From: Thiocapsa marina 5811
GTDB lineage: Bacteria; Pseudomonadota; Gammaproteobacteria; Chromatiales; Chromatiaceae
DNA: 64,000 nucleotides
Assembly: GCF_000223985.1 (NCBI RefSeq)
Contig: NZ_AFWV01000010.1
Location: 1 to 64,000 of the forward strand
Reading direction: 5' to 3'
Positions 42,465-51,953 of this stretch are shown here, piece after piece. A model generated the notes under the pieces. That model saw only the letters and a list, made by a program, of their open reading frames with translations. It searched no databases and was not told the DNA's origin. Positions within the stretch are counted from its first letter, which is position 1; every line of letters begins with the position of its first letter. A program made the translations under genes and the position numbers.

Positions 42465-44336
42465 ATGGACACCCCCGACACGAGTCTCGGCTTCGGCCAG
42501 CTCGGCCTAGCCCCCGCCGTTGCAAAAGCGGTCGAGGACCTCGGTTACGAGACCCCGACGCCTGTTCAAAGCCAATGCATCCCGCATCTGCTCGCCGGAC
42601 GTGACCTGCTCGGTCAGGCCCAGACCGGCACCGGCAAGACGGCGGCCTTTGCCCTGCCCTTGCTCAGCCGCGTCGATCCGACGCAGCGCGGCCCTCAGAT
42701 CCTGGTTCTGACCCCGACACGCGAGCTTGCGCTGCAGGTCGCCGAGGCATTCCAAGGCTATGCCCAGCATCTGAAGGGCTTTCTCGTGCTGCCTATCTAC
42801 GGCGGACAGGGTTACGGCCTACAGCTCAGCCAACTGCGCCGCAACCCGCAGGTCGTCGTCGGCACGCCCGGGCGCGTCATGGACCATCTCAAGCGCGGCA
42901 CGCTCGCACTCGACGTGCTCAAAACGCTCGTCCTGGACGAGGCCGACGAGATGCTCAACATGGGCTTCGCGGAGGATATCGACTGGATCTTCGAGCAGAC
43001 CCCGCCCGGACGCCAGGTCGCGCTCTTCTCCGCCACCATGCCCGCGGGGATCCGCCGGGTCGCCCAGACGCGGCTGTCGGATCCGGTCGAGATCCGCGTC
43101 AAGGCGGACTCCGAGACGGTCGACACCATCGACCAGCACCACTGCGTCGTCACCCGGTTCCACAAGCTCGATGTGCTGACCCGCATCCTGGAGCTCGAGC
43201 CCTTCGACGGCATGCTCGTCTTCGTGCGCACCAAGCATGCAACCGTGGAGCTCGCCGACAAGCTGAAGGCACACGGTTTCGCCGCCGAGCCGCTGAACGG
43301 CGACATGAGCCAGGAGATGCGCGAGCGTACCGTCGAGCGCCTCAAGCAGGGACATCTGGACATCTTGGTTGCGACCGACGTGGCCGCGCGCGGACTGGAT
43401 GTGGAACGGCTCAGCCATGTCGTGAACTACGACATCCCGACCGACCCCTCGGCCTATGTTCACCGGATCGGGCGGACCGGACGCGCCGGTCGCGCCGGTC
43501 GCGCGATCCTGCTGGTGGAGCCGCGCGAGCGCGGACTGCTGCGTGCGATCGAGCGCACCATCCGACGCAGCGTTCCGGCGATGGAGCCGCCCTCGGCCTC
43601 GCAGTTGAGCGAGTCGCGGATCGACCGCTTCACGGCGGAGCTGCGCAAGACCCTCACCGAGCAGGATCTGGACTTCTTCTACCGCTTGGTGGCGCGGCTC
43701 GCCACCGAGCAAGAGCTGGAGATGATGGACATCGCCGCGGCGCTGGCCTATCTGACCCAGCGCGAGCGTCCGCTCGATGTCCAAGCCGATCTGCCGCGCC
43801 CGGCGGCGACGCGGCCCGAGCGCCCGGAGCGCAGTCCGCGGAGCGAAGGTCGCGACGAAAGACGTCCTCGCGCCCCCCGCGACGGCGAGCGCGGCACGGC
43901 GCCCCGGCGCGAAGGGGCCCGCGAAGACAGTCGCGACCGCCCGCGTGCCCAGGGGCGAGGATCCGAGGGCCTCACCAGCTATCGGATCGAGGTCGGCCAC
44001 CAACACGGCGCCACCCCGCGTGAAATCGTCGGCGCCATCGCCAACGAGTCCGGACTGGAAGGCCGCTATATCGGCCGGATCGACATCCGAGACGATCACT
44101 CGCTGGTCGATCTGCCGGAAGGCATGCCCCGCGAGATCTTCAATCATCTGAAGCGCGTCTACGTCCGCGGCCAGGCGTTGCGGATCTCGCTTGCGGACCC
44201 GGCGGCGGGCGGCACGCGGCGCGGCGGCGCGGAAAACGCCGGCGGCGCTCGCCCCGATCAACCGACCTACGAGCGTAAGCCTCGGGAGGCCGGATTCCAT
44301 CAGGAGCGTCGGCGCAAACGAACGGACCCCAGCTGA
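42465..44336 (+). CDS. deaD: DEAD-box RNA helicase DeaD/CsdA
   Basis: 623 residues from ATG 42465, with GAGG 9 nt upstream. Helicase motifs: Q motif, AQTGTGKTAAF, PTRELALQVAE, GTPGRVMDH, DEADEML, SATMP, TDVAARGLDVE and HRIGRTGRAGR. An Arg/Glu-rich linker leads to a DbpA/CsdA-type RNA-binding domain (YRIEVGHQHGATPREIVGAI...) and a basic tail. It unwinds structured RNA in ribosome assembly and at low temperature. The stop codon TGA lies within the left arm of the repeat element at 44333. Confidence 0.93.
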   Translation: MDTPDTSLGFGQLGLAPAVAKAVEDLGYETPTPVQSQCIPHLLAGRDLLGQAQTGTGKTAAFALPLLSRVDPTQRGPQILVLTPTRELALQVAEAFQGYAQHLKGFLVLPIYGGQGYGLQLSQLRRNPQVVVGTPGRVMDHLKRGTLALDVLKTLVLDEADEMLNMGFAEDIDWIFEQTPPGRQVALFSATMPAGIRRVAQTRLSDPVEIRVKADSETVDTIDQHHCVVTRFHKLDVLTRILELEPFDGMLVFVRTKHATVELADKLKAHGFAAEPLNGDMSQEMRERTVERLKQGHLDILVATDVAARGLDVERLSHVVNYDIPTDPSAYVHRIGRTGRAGRAGRAILLVEPRERGLLRAIERTIRRSVPAMEPPSASQLSESRIDRFTAELRKTLTEQDLDFFYRLVARLATEQELEMMDIAAALAYLTQRERPLDVQADLPRPAATRPERPERSPRSEGRDERRPRAPRDGERGTAPRREGAREDSRDRPRAQGRGSEGLTSYRIEVGHQHGATPREIVGAIANESGLEGRYIGRIDIRDDHSLVDLPEGMPREIFNHLKRVYVRGQALRISLADPAAGGTRRGGAENAGGARPDQPTYERKPREAGFHQERRRKRTDPS

Positions 44337-44420
44337 ACCGCGTCCCGGGCCGGGCTCGAGGCTTGAGTCCGGTGCGGACATTCGAGTATCGACTCGGACT
44401 TTGAGTCGACGCGGGTTCAG
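44333..44420. repeat. stem-bounded intergenic element (copy f)
   Basis: CTGAACCGCGTC (44333-44344) pairs with GACGCGGGTTCAG (44408-44420) with one bulged G; length 88 bp. TGA of deaD lies at 44334-44336 within the left arm. The interior is unlike the A and B types. Confidence 0.75.
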
Positions 44421-44607
44421 AGATTAAAGGGAAAAGGTCAAAGGCGAAAGGGATTGGATTGTCGGGAAGGGAACACGGGGGCGGAGGATCGGGGACATTC
44501 GGGGTGCCGCACCGCCCCCTTCGGCCCGTGATCGTGGGATTTGATTGGTGGCGTTATTCTTGCTGAGCCACTCAATGTTCTTCCTCGGTCGCAATAGGTC
44601 CCCCAAG

Positions 44608-45483
44608 ATGCTTCAACGACTCGCAGCCGCGCTCACGCGTGGCGATCTGATTCCCTATCTCGGTCCCGGCGCGCTCGCCGGCGTGGTGGACACCGCCAGC
44701 GGCGAGCCCATACCGGCCGACAGCGACAGCCTCATCCTCGCCATGAACGGCGGCAAGCCTATGTCACCACGCCTCATGTGGGAATTTCCACGTGCGGCCA
44801 TGGATGTGGAGCTCAAGCGCGGTCGCAGCGCAGTCAATCGCTTTCTGGACACCACCTACGGCCAGCGCACCTGGACGCGCGCGCCTCTGCACGACTGGCT
44901 GAAGGCGCTGCATCCGCGCTACGTCATCGATGTCAATCGCGATACCCAGCTGCAGGACTCCTACGCGGGCGTCCCGCACACCCTGGTGCGCGGTATCGCG
45001 CGCATCGCCGGCACCGACTATCGCTTTCGGCTCGACCACTACGACGGGGCACACTACCGACAGGTCGAGCTCGAAGAGGTCGACCAGCGGCTTCCCGTGC
45101 TCTTCAAGCCGATGGGCAGCCCGCGGCCGGACGCGACCTACATCGCCTCGGATGCGGATTTCGTCGACTACCTGACCGAGCTGATGGGCGGATTCGGGAT
45201 CCCTGCGTTTCTCAAGACCTATCGGCAGGAACGGCAGTACCTCTTTCTGGGGCTGCGCCTGCTGCGCGACACCGAGCGCATGGTGATGTCGGATTTGATC
45301 TACGGGGCTGGAACACCGGCCGGTTGGGCGCTGATCCCGGATCCGACGGACAAGGAGCGGCGGTTTTGCGAGAGCAAGGGGGTAGAGGTGATCGAGGCGG
45401 ATATTCCGGATCTCCTTGCCGCGGGCGGGCTCTGCGATGCGGTCGGGGAGTTGATTCCGGCCACGCACGAGATCGGTTGCTGA
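44608..45483 (+). CDS. SIR2-like domain protein
   Basis: 291 residues from ATG 44608; a longer frame reaches 44545. The N-terminus MLQRLAAALTRGDLIPYLGPGAL resembles the nucleotide loop of SIR2-like proteins, where G-A-G is usual. YVIDVNRDTQLQDSY stands where T-T-N-x-D is found. SIR2-like domains bind NAD; some act as NADases in defence, others are deacylases. No zinc Cys cluster is seen. The partner is unknown. It lies between two repeat elements; its stop TGA abuts the next one. Confidence 0.55.
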   Translation: MLQRLAAALTRGDLIPYLGPGALAGVVDTASGEPIPADSDSLILAMNGGKPMSPRLMWEFPRAAMDVELKRGRSAVNRFLDTTYGQRTWTRAPLHDWLKALHPRYVIDVNRDTQLQDSYAGVPHTLVRGIARIAGTDYRFRLDHYDGAHYRQVELEEVDQRLPVLFKPMGSPRPDATYIASDADFVDYLTELMGGFGIPAFLKTYRQERQYLFLGLRLLRDTERMVMSDLIYGAGTPAGWALIPDPTDKERRFCESKGVEVIEADIPDLLAAGGLCDAVGELIPATHEIGC

Positions 45484-45486
45484 ACC

Positions 45487-45569
45487 GAACCGCGTCTGAC
45501 GAACCACGCGCCGTCTTCGGGCTGGATCGAGAGGGTCCGGGTCAACCGACGTCGGCGGTGACGCGGTTC
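45487..45569. repeat. stem-bounded intergenic element (copy g)
   Basis: GAACCGCGTC (45487-45496) and GACGCGGTTC (45560-45569), a perfect 10-bp inverted pair; length 83 bp. TGAACC (45481-45486), starting on the upstream stop codon, repeats the first bases, like the duplicated end at copy c. Confidence 0.75.
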
Positions 45570-45657
45570 AGGATGGGAAAAACGGGAATGAGGGAAAGAC
45601 GCGGGAAAACCCTTCCGCGCAATCACCTCGGCTCGTCATGCGCCGGGGTACGGCAGG

Positions 45658-46353
45658 TCAGGTGTCGGCGTCGGGATCGATGCCCAGGGCACGTAGTCGT
45701 GCGGCGAGACGCTCCGCGCGTTCGTGCTCCTGCTGCGCCAGGGTTGCTTGCTCTTGCGCCCGAGCGGTCGCGTGATCGGCGCGCCGCGCCAATTCGATCG
45801 AGGTTAGAAAGGAACGACCGTTCGGACCAAAGATCTCCAGTGTCTCGGGCGTGAGCGCAAAGCGGATTCCGAGCCGCGGGCTGACCCAGCCGTTGATGTG
45901 GCTGATCGGGCGGAGCCGCTCGCCTTGACGGATCCACAACTCGAGACGGTTGGTGCCGGGGTCGTAGAGGTAATACTCCTCGACGCCGTAGAGCTCGTAG
46001 TAGGCCAGTTTATCGGCCATCTCCTTGAGGCTGTTGGCGGGCGACAGGATCTCGAAGGCGACCTGCGGCGCCACCCCGCCCTCTTCCCATTGCTTGTAGC
46101 AGCCGCGTCGGCCCTTGGGCCGCCCGAAGACAACCATGACATCCGGTGCGACGGGGCCGGAGACGCGGCGATCCGCAACCGGATACCAAAGCAGATCGCC
46201 GGCGACAAAGACGTCCGGCCGATCGGCGAAGAGGATCTCCAGGTTTTCCTTGATCTTGACGATCCAGTCGAACTGCTCCGTGTTCTCCGCCATCGGCTGT
46301 CCATCGCTCTCGGGGTAGGGATCGTCCGGATCGAAATAGGCGAGCGGGTTCAC
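45658..46353 (-). CDS. Uma2-family (DUF820) PD-(D/E)XK protein
   Basis: 231 residues. Uma2 core: [61 protein letters not shown] and [20 protein letters not shown]-terminal coiled coil rich in Gln/Ala/Glu follows. Catalytic Asp/Glu residues of the nuclease fold are kept (PDVMVV, FEILS). Such genes are multicopy in cyanobacteria and some Chromatiaceae, with unknown biology. Its ATG overlaps the purE stop by 4 bp, an unusual partner for purine genes. Confidence 0.8.
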   Translation of the reverse strand: MNPLAYFDPDDPYPESDGQPMAENTEQFDWIVKIKENLEILFADRPDVFVAGDLLWYPVADRRVSGPVAPDVMVVFGRPKGRRGCYKQWEEGGVAPQVAFEILSPANSLKEMADKLAYYELYGVEEYYLYDPGTNRLELWIRQGERLRPISHINGWVSPRLGIRFALTPETLEIFGPNGRSFLTSIELARRADHATARAQEQATLAQQEHERAERLAARLRALGIDPDADT

Positions 46354-46877
46354 GTGGATTGCTCCATCGCCGCGACCTTGGCCATCACCATGGCTTCGAG
46401 ATCCTGTTTGAAGCGCACGATCCGCTCGCGCACCTGCGCGTCCGAGGCGCCGATGATCTGGGCGGCGAGGATCCCGGCATTCTTCGCGCCGTTGATGGCG
46501 ACCGTGGCCACCGGCACGCCGGCCGGCATTTGAACGATCGAGAGCAAGGAGTCCTGCCCGGAGAGGCTCGATGTCTTCACCGGCACGCCGATGACCGGCA
46601 GCGGCGTGATGGCCGCCGCCATGCCGGGCAGGTGCGCAGCACCCCCGGCGCCCGCGATGATCACGCGCAGGCCGCGCTCGACCGCGCTCTCGGCATAGTC
46701 GTAGAGCCGCTTGGGCGTGCGGTGCGCCGAGACGATGGTCATCTCGTAAGGGATGCCGAGCTCGCCGAGCACGGCGGCGGCATCCTGCATCACCGGCAGG
46801 TCGGAATCGCTGCCCATGATGATGCCGACTCGGGCCGGTTGACTTGCCGATGGCTGGGATGGTGTGGCTACGGTCAT
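46350..46877 (-). CDS. purE: N5-carboxyaminoimidazole ribonucleotide mutase
   Basis: 175 residues. The signature [19 protein letters not shown], then [63 protein letters not shown]. It converts N5-CAIR to CAIR in purine synthesis, working after PurK. Overlaps purK upstream and the Uma2 gene downstream by 4 bp each, so the three are one translationally coupled unit. Confidence 0.95.
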   Translation of the reverse strand: MTVATPSQPSASQPARVGIIMGSDSDLPVMQDAAAVLGELGIPYEMTIVSAHRTPKRLYDYAESAVERGLRVIIAGAGGAAHLPGMAAAITPLPVIGVPVKTSSLSGQDSLLSIVQMPAGVPVATVAINGAKNAGILAAQIIGASDAQVRERIVRFKQDLEAMVMAKVAAMEQST

Positions 46878-48040
46878 GGGTGGTCCTCTCCCGAGATCTC
46901 GATCAATCGACGAACCCGCTCGGCCTTGATGCGGGCCTGCTCGATGTCCCGATCCAGGACCGTGACATGGCCCATCTTGCGATAGGGCGAGGTCGCCGCC
47001 TTACCGTACAGGTGCAGGCAGACGCCCGGAATCGCCAAGGCCTCCGCCATGCCCTTGATCACGGGGCGCCCCCGGTGACCGGGCGCCCCCAACAGGTTGA
47101 TCATGGCCGCGGGGCAGAGCTGCTCGGTGGACCCGAGCGGCAGACCGACGACTGCGCGCAGATGCTGCTCGAACTGGTCGGTCATGTTCGCTTCGATGGT
47201 GTGATGACCCGAGTTGTGGGTGCGCGGCGCAACCTCGTTCACCAACAGGTTGCCCGCCTCGGTCAGAAACATCTCGACCCCGAAGATGCCCACCCCGCCC
47301 AAGGCATCGACAGTGCGCACGGCGAGCTGCTCCGCGGCGGCGGCGGTCTCGGCCGGGATCTGCGCCGGGGCAAGCAGCATCTCGAGCACATTCTCGCCCG
47401 GTCGAAAACGCATCTCGACCGCGGGATAGCACCGATGGTCGCCGTCGAGACCGCGCGCAACCAGTACGGCCAGCTCTTTGGTCGCCGGGATGAAGCGCTC
47501 GACCAGAGAGGGCACCGGAAGATGTGCGTCGAAGTCGTCGGGGCCGTCCAGGATGGAGACACCGCGACCGTCGTAGCCGCCGCGGCAGGCCTTCTGCACC
47601 AGCGGATACCCGAAGGCTGCGAAGGCGTCGGCCGAGGGCTCGGGCATCGGCTCGAACGGCGCGGTCGGGATGCCGGCCGCGCTCAGCGCCCGTTTTTGCG
47701 TGAGCTTGTCTTGGATCAAGGCCAGTACGGTCGGAGGGGGCTGAATATTATGCCCCTCGCGCCCGAGCTGGATGAGTGTCGCGGCATCGATATCCTCGAT
47801 GTCGAAGGTCACGACATCGCAGGCCTCGGCCAGCTCGCGGAGCTTGGCGGGGTCGTGATAGGCACCCACGATCTGGTGTCCCGCGACCTGCCCGGCAGGC
47901 GAGCCCGGTGTCGGGTCCAGCACGACACAGGTGCAGCCGATCCGTTTCGCAGCCTTGGCCATCATGCGTCCGAGCTGACCGCCGCCGATGATGCCGATAC
48001 GCGCAATTGGGAGAGGGAAGACGTCCATGCGGTGAATCAT
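46874..48040 (-). CDS. purK: N5-carboxyaminoimidazole ribonucleotide synthase
   Basis: 388 residues. N-terminal [24 protein letters not shown]-grasp [17 protein letters not shown] and [20 protein letters not shown]. It carboxylates AIR with ATP and bicarbonate. First gene of the purK-purE-uma2 unit. Divergent from the diguanylate cyclase gene, 284 bp apart. Confidence 0.95.
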   Translation of the reverse strand: MIHRMDVFPLPIARIGIIGGGQLGRMMAKAAKRIGCTCVVLDPTPGSPAGQVAGHQIVGAYHDPAKLRELAEACDVVTFDIEDIDAATLIQLGREGHNIQPPPTVLALIQDKLTQKRALSAAGIPTAPFEPMPEPSADAFAAFGYPLVQKACRGGYDGRGVSILDGPDDFDAHLPVPSLVERFIPATKELAVLVARGLDGDHRCYPAVEMRFRPGENVLEMLLAPAQIPAETAAAAEQLAVRTVDALGGVGIFGVEMFLTEAGNLLVNEVAPRTHNSGHHTIEANMTDQFEQHLRAVVGLPLGSTEQLCPAAMINLLGAPGHRGRPVIKGMAEALAIPGVCLHLYGKAATSPYRKMGHVTVLDRDIEQARIKAERVRRLIEISGEDHP

Positions 48041-48324
48041 CGGCGCTCTGAAGGAAATTGGAAAGCCCCAATGGCGCGGCGCCCTCCTCGACGAGCACGG
48101 CCGAACGAACGCGATCGCATCTGCGCGTGAAACGGTCTATTCTTGAGTACACGGATAAACCGATTTTCAGTGCGACGCGCCGAACCCATCGGGCCGCTCC
48201 GATCGACCGCCTTCGTCTCGACAAGATCCCGGACCCGCACGGCAGGCCGTCCGGCGAGGCGAAACGATCCTTCGCGCACGATCGCATCCGACACGAAAGC
48301 GCGACTTGAGATCGCCGGAACAGC

Positions 48325-51300
48325 ATGCGCGATCGCGACACACCGACGATCACCTCATCTTGGAGAATCGCACTCGCGACCCTCTTTGGTGCCCTTGTGT
48401 TTTCGGCCGGCGTGGTTATCCACACCGAGCAGGAGCATGTACAGCTCATGCGCGCGGATACGGCCGTCCTCGCGCGGGAGTACGCGAATTCGATCGCGAG
48501 CACCATCGATCGCGCCTTGTCGGCGACCCATACCTTGGCCGCTCTCGTGCACCAAGGCCAAGGCCGGATCTCTGATTTCCAAGAGATCGGCAAGGCGATG
48601 CTCCACCATTATCCAGGGGTCGACGGCCTGTTTTTGGCGCCCGACGGCGTCATTCGGGACGGGGTTCCGCTGGCCGAAGGCGAGCGGGTGATCGGCCTCG
48701 ATGTTCTGAACGATCCCGTGCGCGGCCCGGATGCCAGGTTGGCTCTGGAGACCAAACGCCTGACACTGTCCAGCCCCTCTACGATGGTGCAAGGCGGGAC
48801 CGGCATCATTGGACGTCTGCCCGTCTTCATCGACGATGCACAGGGCAACCCCGCCTTCTGGGGATTTACCATCGTCCGCCTACCGTTCCCCGATGTCCTC
48901 GCAACCAGCCGCCTGTCGCAGCTCGTGGAGCGCGGCATGGCCTATAGCCTGTGGACCCGGGAACCGGCAACCGGCGAAGTCCGAATCATCGAGGCATCGA
49001 CGGTCGAGCCGGTCGCCCCGGTGCAGGCCCAGCTCGAGGTGCCGAATGCCACCTGGACCCTGAGTATCAGCCCGATCGACGGATGGAGCGATCCGCTCGC
49101 GCTCGGCGTGCGGATTGGGCTGGGCCTGCTCTTCAGCGTCCTGTTGGCGACGCTGGCAAAACTGCTGGCCGACGCACGCTCTCAAAAGGCGCGACTGGCC
49201 ATGAAGGTTGCCGAACGCACGGCCGAGCTCCGTGCGCGTGAGGCGGAGTTGGAGCGTGCGGAGCAGATCGCGCAGGTCGGGAGCTGGGATTTCGATCTCC
49301 AGTCGAACCGGTCGACCAATTCGGCCGTCGCAAGCCGCATCACCGGCGTGCCGCCCGATAGCCCCGTCAGCCTCGAGCACTTTCTGGAGACGATTCATCC
49401 ACTCGACCGCGAAGCGGTCGCGACCGCCTGGCAGGCGGCGCTTCGGGGCGAGCCCTACGATGTGGAGCACCGCACCCTGATCAACGGCAGGCTGCAGTGG
49501 CTGCGTCAAAGGGCGGTGCTCGAATTCGATACCGACGGTCGAGCGCTGCGCGCCGCCGGCACCGTCGAAGACATCACCGAGCGCAAGACGGCCGAGCAGG
49601 CACTGTCCGACAGCGAGGCGAACCTGCGACGGATCGTGGAAACGGCGCGCGAAGGGATCTGGATGATCGACGCGGAAAACCGCACGACCTTCGTCAACCC
49701 GCGCATGGCCGAGTTGCTGGGATGCCCGACGGAACAGATGATCGGTCGGCCGCCCTTCGATTTCATGGATCCCGAGATGCGTCGGCTCGTCGAGCGCAAG
49801 CTCGTCGAGCGTCGGGAGGGCAACACGGACCAATACGAGCTGCGGCTCACGCGGCTCGACGGCTCGCAGCTCTGGACACTCCTTTCCACCAACCCGCTGA
49901 AGGATGCCGCAGGCCGGTATATCGGCACGCTCGGCATGCTGACCGACATCTCGGCGCGTAAACAAGCCGAGGCTGAGCTGCGCATCGCGGCGATCGCCTT
50001 CGAGGCGCAGGAGGGGATGCTCGTCACCGATGCCGAGGAGCGGATCCTGCGGGTCAACGAGGCATTCACCCGGATCACCGGATACACGGCCGAGGAGGCC
50101 GTCGGGCAGACCCCGAGGTTACTGCACTCGGGTCGACACGACACCCACTTCTTCGCGCAGATGTGGGCACACATCGAACGGAATGGATACTGGGAAGGCG
50201 AGATCTGGAATCGGCGCAAGAACGGCGAGGTCTTTCCGGAGTGGCTGGCCATCACCGCGGTGCGTGACGACCTCGGGTACGTCAGCCACTATGTCGGCAC
50301 CCTGAACGACATCAGCCAACGCAAGGAGGACGAGGCGGCGATTCGCCGGCTCGCCTTTTACGACCCTTTGACCGGACTCGCGAATCGCCGGCTGCTGCTC
50401 GACCGGCTGAATCAGACGCTGGCCGCTGCGGCACGCACGGGTCAGGACGGCGCCCTGATCTTCATCGATCTGGACAACTTCAAGCTGCTCAACGACACAC
50501 GCGGACACCAAGTCGGCGATCTGCTGCTGGAGGAGGTCGCACAGCGGCTGACCGAGACGGTGCGCAAGAGCGACAGTGTCGCGCGCCTCGGCGGCGACGA
50601 GTTCGTTGTCCTGCTGCAGGATCTGGGCGAGGATCCGGCGCAGGCCGCGGCGATGGCCGAAGGGGTGAGCGAGAAGATCATCGCCGTCCTGGGGATGCCC
50701 TACAGGCTCGCGGGCGAGGAGCACACCAGCACCCCCAGTCTCGGGATCGCGATGTTCAACCGCGAGCCGCATACCGCCGAGGAGATCCTGAAACACGCCG
50801 ACCTGGCCATGTACCAAGCCAAGGCCGCCGGACGCAACCGGCTGCGGTTCTACGATCCCAAGATGCAGGCGAGCGTCAACCAGCGCGCAGCGCTCGAGCG
50901 GGAGCTGCGTCATGCCATCGGAGAGGGTCAGCTCGTCCTCCACTACCAATCGCAGGTCGACGGACAAGGGCGCGTCAGCGGGGCCGAAGCACTGCTGCGC
51001 TGGCGCCACCCGGAGCGCGGTCTGATCCCGCCCGCGCAGTTCATCGGGCTCGCCGAGTCGCTCGGACTGGCCCTGCCGTTGGGCCGTTGGGTCCTCGCAA
51101 GCGCCTGCGCACAGCTTGCCGAGTGGGCAAGGCGACCCGAAACCGCGGGGCTCACCCTGGCGGTCAACACCAGCGGCGCGCATTTTCGCCGTCCCGAGCT
51201 CGTGGAGGATATCCGCCGGGCGCTCGCCGAGAGCGGGGCCAATCCGAAGCGATTGCGCCTGGAGTTGGCCGAGGCGACCTTGCTCGACGACCCCGATGAC

Positions 51301-51684
51301 TCGCTCGGGAAGATGATCGCGTTGAAGGAGACGGGCGTTGGCTTTACTCTTGACAACTTCGGGTCGGGCTATTGCTCCTTGTCGTATCTCAAACGCCTGC
51401 CGCTGGATCAGCTGAAGATCGCCCCGGCGTTCGTGCGCGAGGTCCTCGAGGATTGCGAAGACGACGCGACCGCCGACAGTTTCGTCGCACTTGCCGAGAG
51501 CCTTGGACTGGCGCTCATGGCCGAGGGCGTCGAGACCGAGGCCCAGCGCGACTACCTAGCCCATCATGGCTGCCAAATCTTTCAGGGCTTCCTCTTCGGA
51601 CTTCCGGGTCCGCCCGACGCGCTTTTACCGGCAGGAGCACAGCCGCCGAAGCGTAGGGAAGGCGAGGCCGGAGAGACGTCCTGA
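48325..51684 (+). CDS. CHASE-PAS3-GGDEF-EAL protein, EAL degenerate
   Basis: 1119 residues. TM helix (13-33), periplasmic CHASE sensor (about 40-255), TM (about 258-280), coiled coil, three PAS domains (about 307-421, 429-548, 550-668), GGDEF (about 672-845) and EAL (about 852-1105). RLGGDEFVVLL is intact and preceded by RKSD, a fitting I-site. In the EAL domain AEALLRW and ELAEA remain, but DDFGTG is DNFGSG (about 1008-1013) and KID is KIA. Loss of a metal-binding Asp suggests no phosphodiesterase activity. It probably makes c-di-GMP. Paralogue of the next gene. Confidence 0.88.
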   Translation: MRDRDTPTITSSWRIALATLFGALVFSAGVVIHTEQEHVQLMRADTAVLAREYANSIASTIDRALSATHTLAALVHQGQGRISDFQEIGKAMLHHYPGVDGLFLAPDGVIRDGVPLAEGERVIGLDVLNDPVRGPDARLALETKRLTLSSPSTMVQGGTGIIGRLPVFIDDAQGNPAFWGFTIVRLPFPDVLATSRLSQLVERGMAYSLWTREPATGEVRIIEASTVEPVAPVQAQLEVPNATWTLSISPIDGWSDPLALGVRIGLGLLFSVLLATLAKLLADARSQKARLAMKVAERTAELRAREAELERAEQIAQVGSWDFDLQSNRSTNSAVASRITGVPPDSPVSLEHFLETIHPLDREAVATAWQAALRGEPYDVEHRTLINGRLQWLRQRAVLEFDTDGRALRAAGTVEDITERKTAEQALSDSEANLRRIVETAREGIWMIDAENRTTFVNPRMAELLGCPTEQMIGRPPFDFMDPEMRRLVERKLVERREGNTDQYELRLTRLDGSQLWTLLSTNPLKDAAGRYIGTLGMLTDISARKQAEAELRIAAIAFEAQEGMLVTDAEERILRVNEAFTRITGYTAEEAVGQTPRLLHSGRHDTHFFAQMWAHIERNGYWEGEIWNRRKNGEVFPEWLAITAVRDDLGYVSHYVGTLNDISQRKEDEAAIRRLAFYDPLTGLANRRLLLDRLNQTLAAAARTGQDGALIFIDLDNFKLLNDTRGHQVGDLLLEEVAQRLTETVRKSDSVARLGGDEFVVLLQDLGEDPAQAAAMAEGVSEKIIAVLGMPYRLAGEEHTSTPSLGIAMFNREPHTAEEILKHADLAMYQAKAAGRNRLRFYDPKMQASVNQRAALERELRHAIGEGQLVLHYQSQVDGQGRVSGAEALLRWRHPERGLIPPAQFIGLAESLGLALPLGRWVLASACAQLAEWARRPETAGLTLAVNTSGAHFRRPELVEDIRRALAESGANPKRLRLELAEATLLDDPDDSLGKMIALKETGVGFTLDNFGSGYCSLSYLKRLPLDQLKIAPAFVREVLEDCEDDATADSFVALAESLGLALMAEGVETEAQRDYLAHHGCQIFQGFLFGLPGPPDALLPAGAQPPKRREGEAGETS

Positions 51685-51953
51685 AGAGGGAGTGTCTCAC
51701 CCGAGATCCGCCGCCGGAGAAGTCGATCGAATCCGTGCATTCCGCGACAAACGGGGGGACGGAGTTGTGCCGGGTACGGTGCAACATCGGCGTTTCCGGC
51801 AAGCACGATAAAAACGAAAGACATCGCACAGTCGAACCGAAACCCACAGACTCGCGCTCACGGGTCTATTTCGCAGCCGGCTGCGTCGCCTCCACGCCGA
51901 CGCAGCCGACAACGCCTTAGAAGCGGAGGCGGCAGACATGGAGCTCGACCGCG

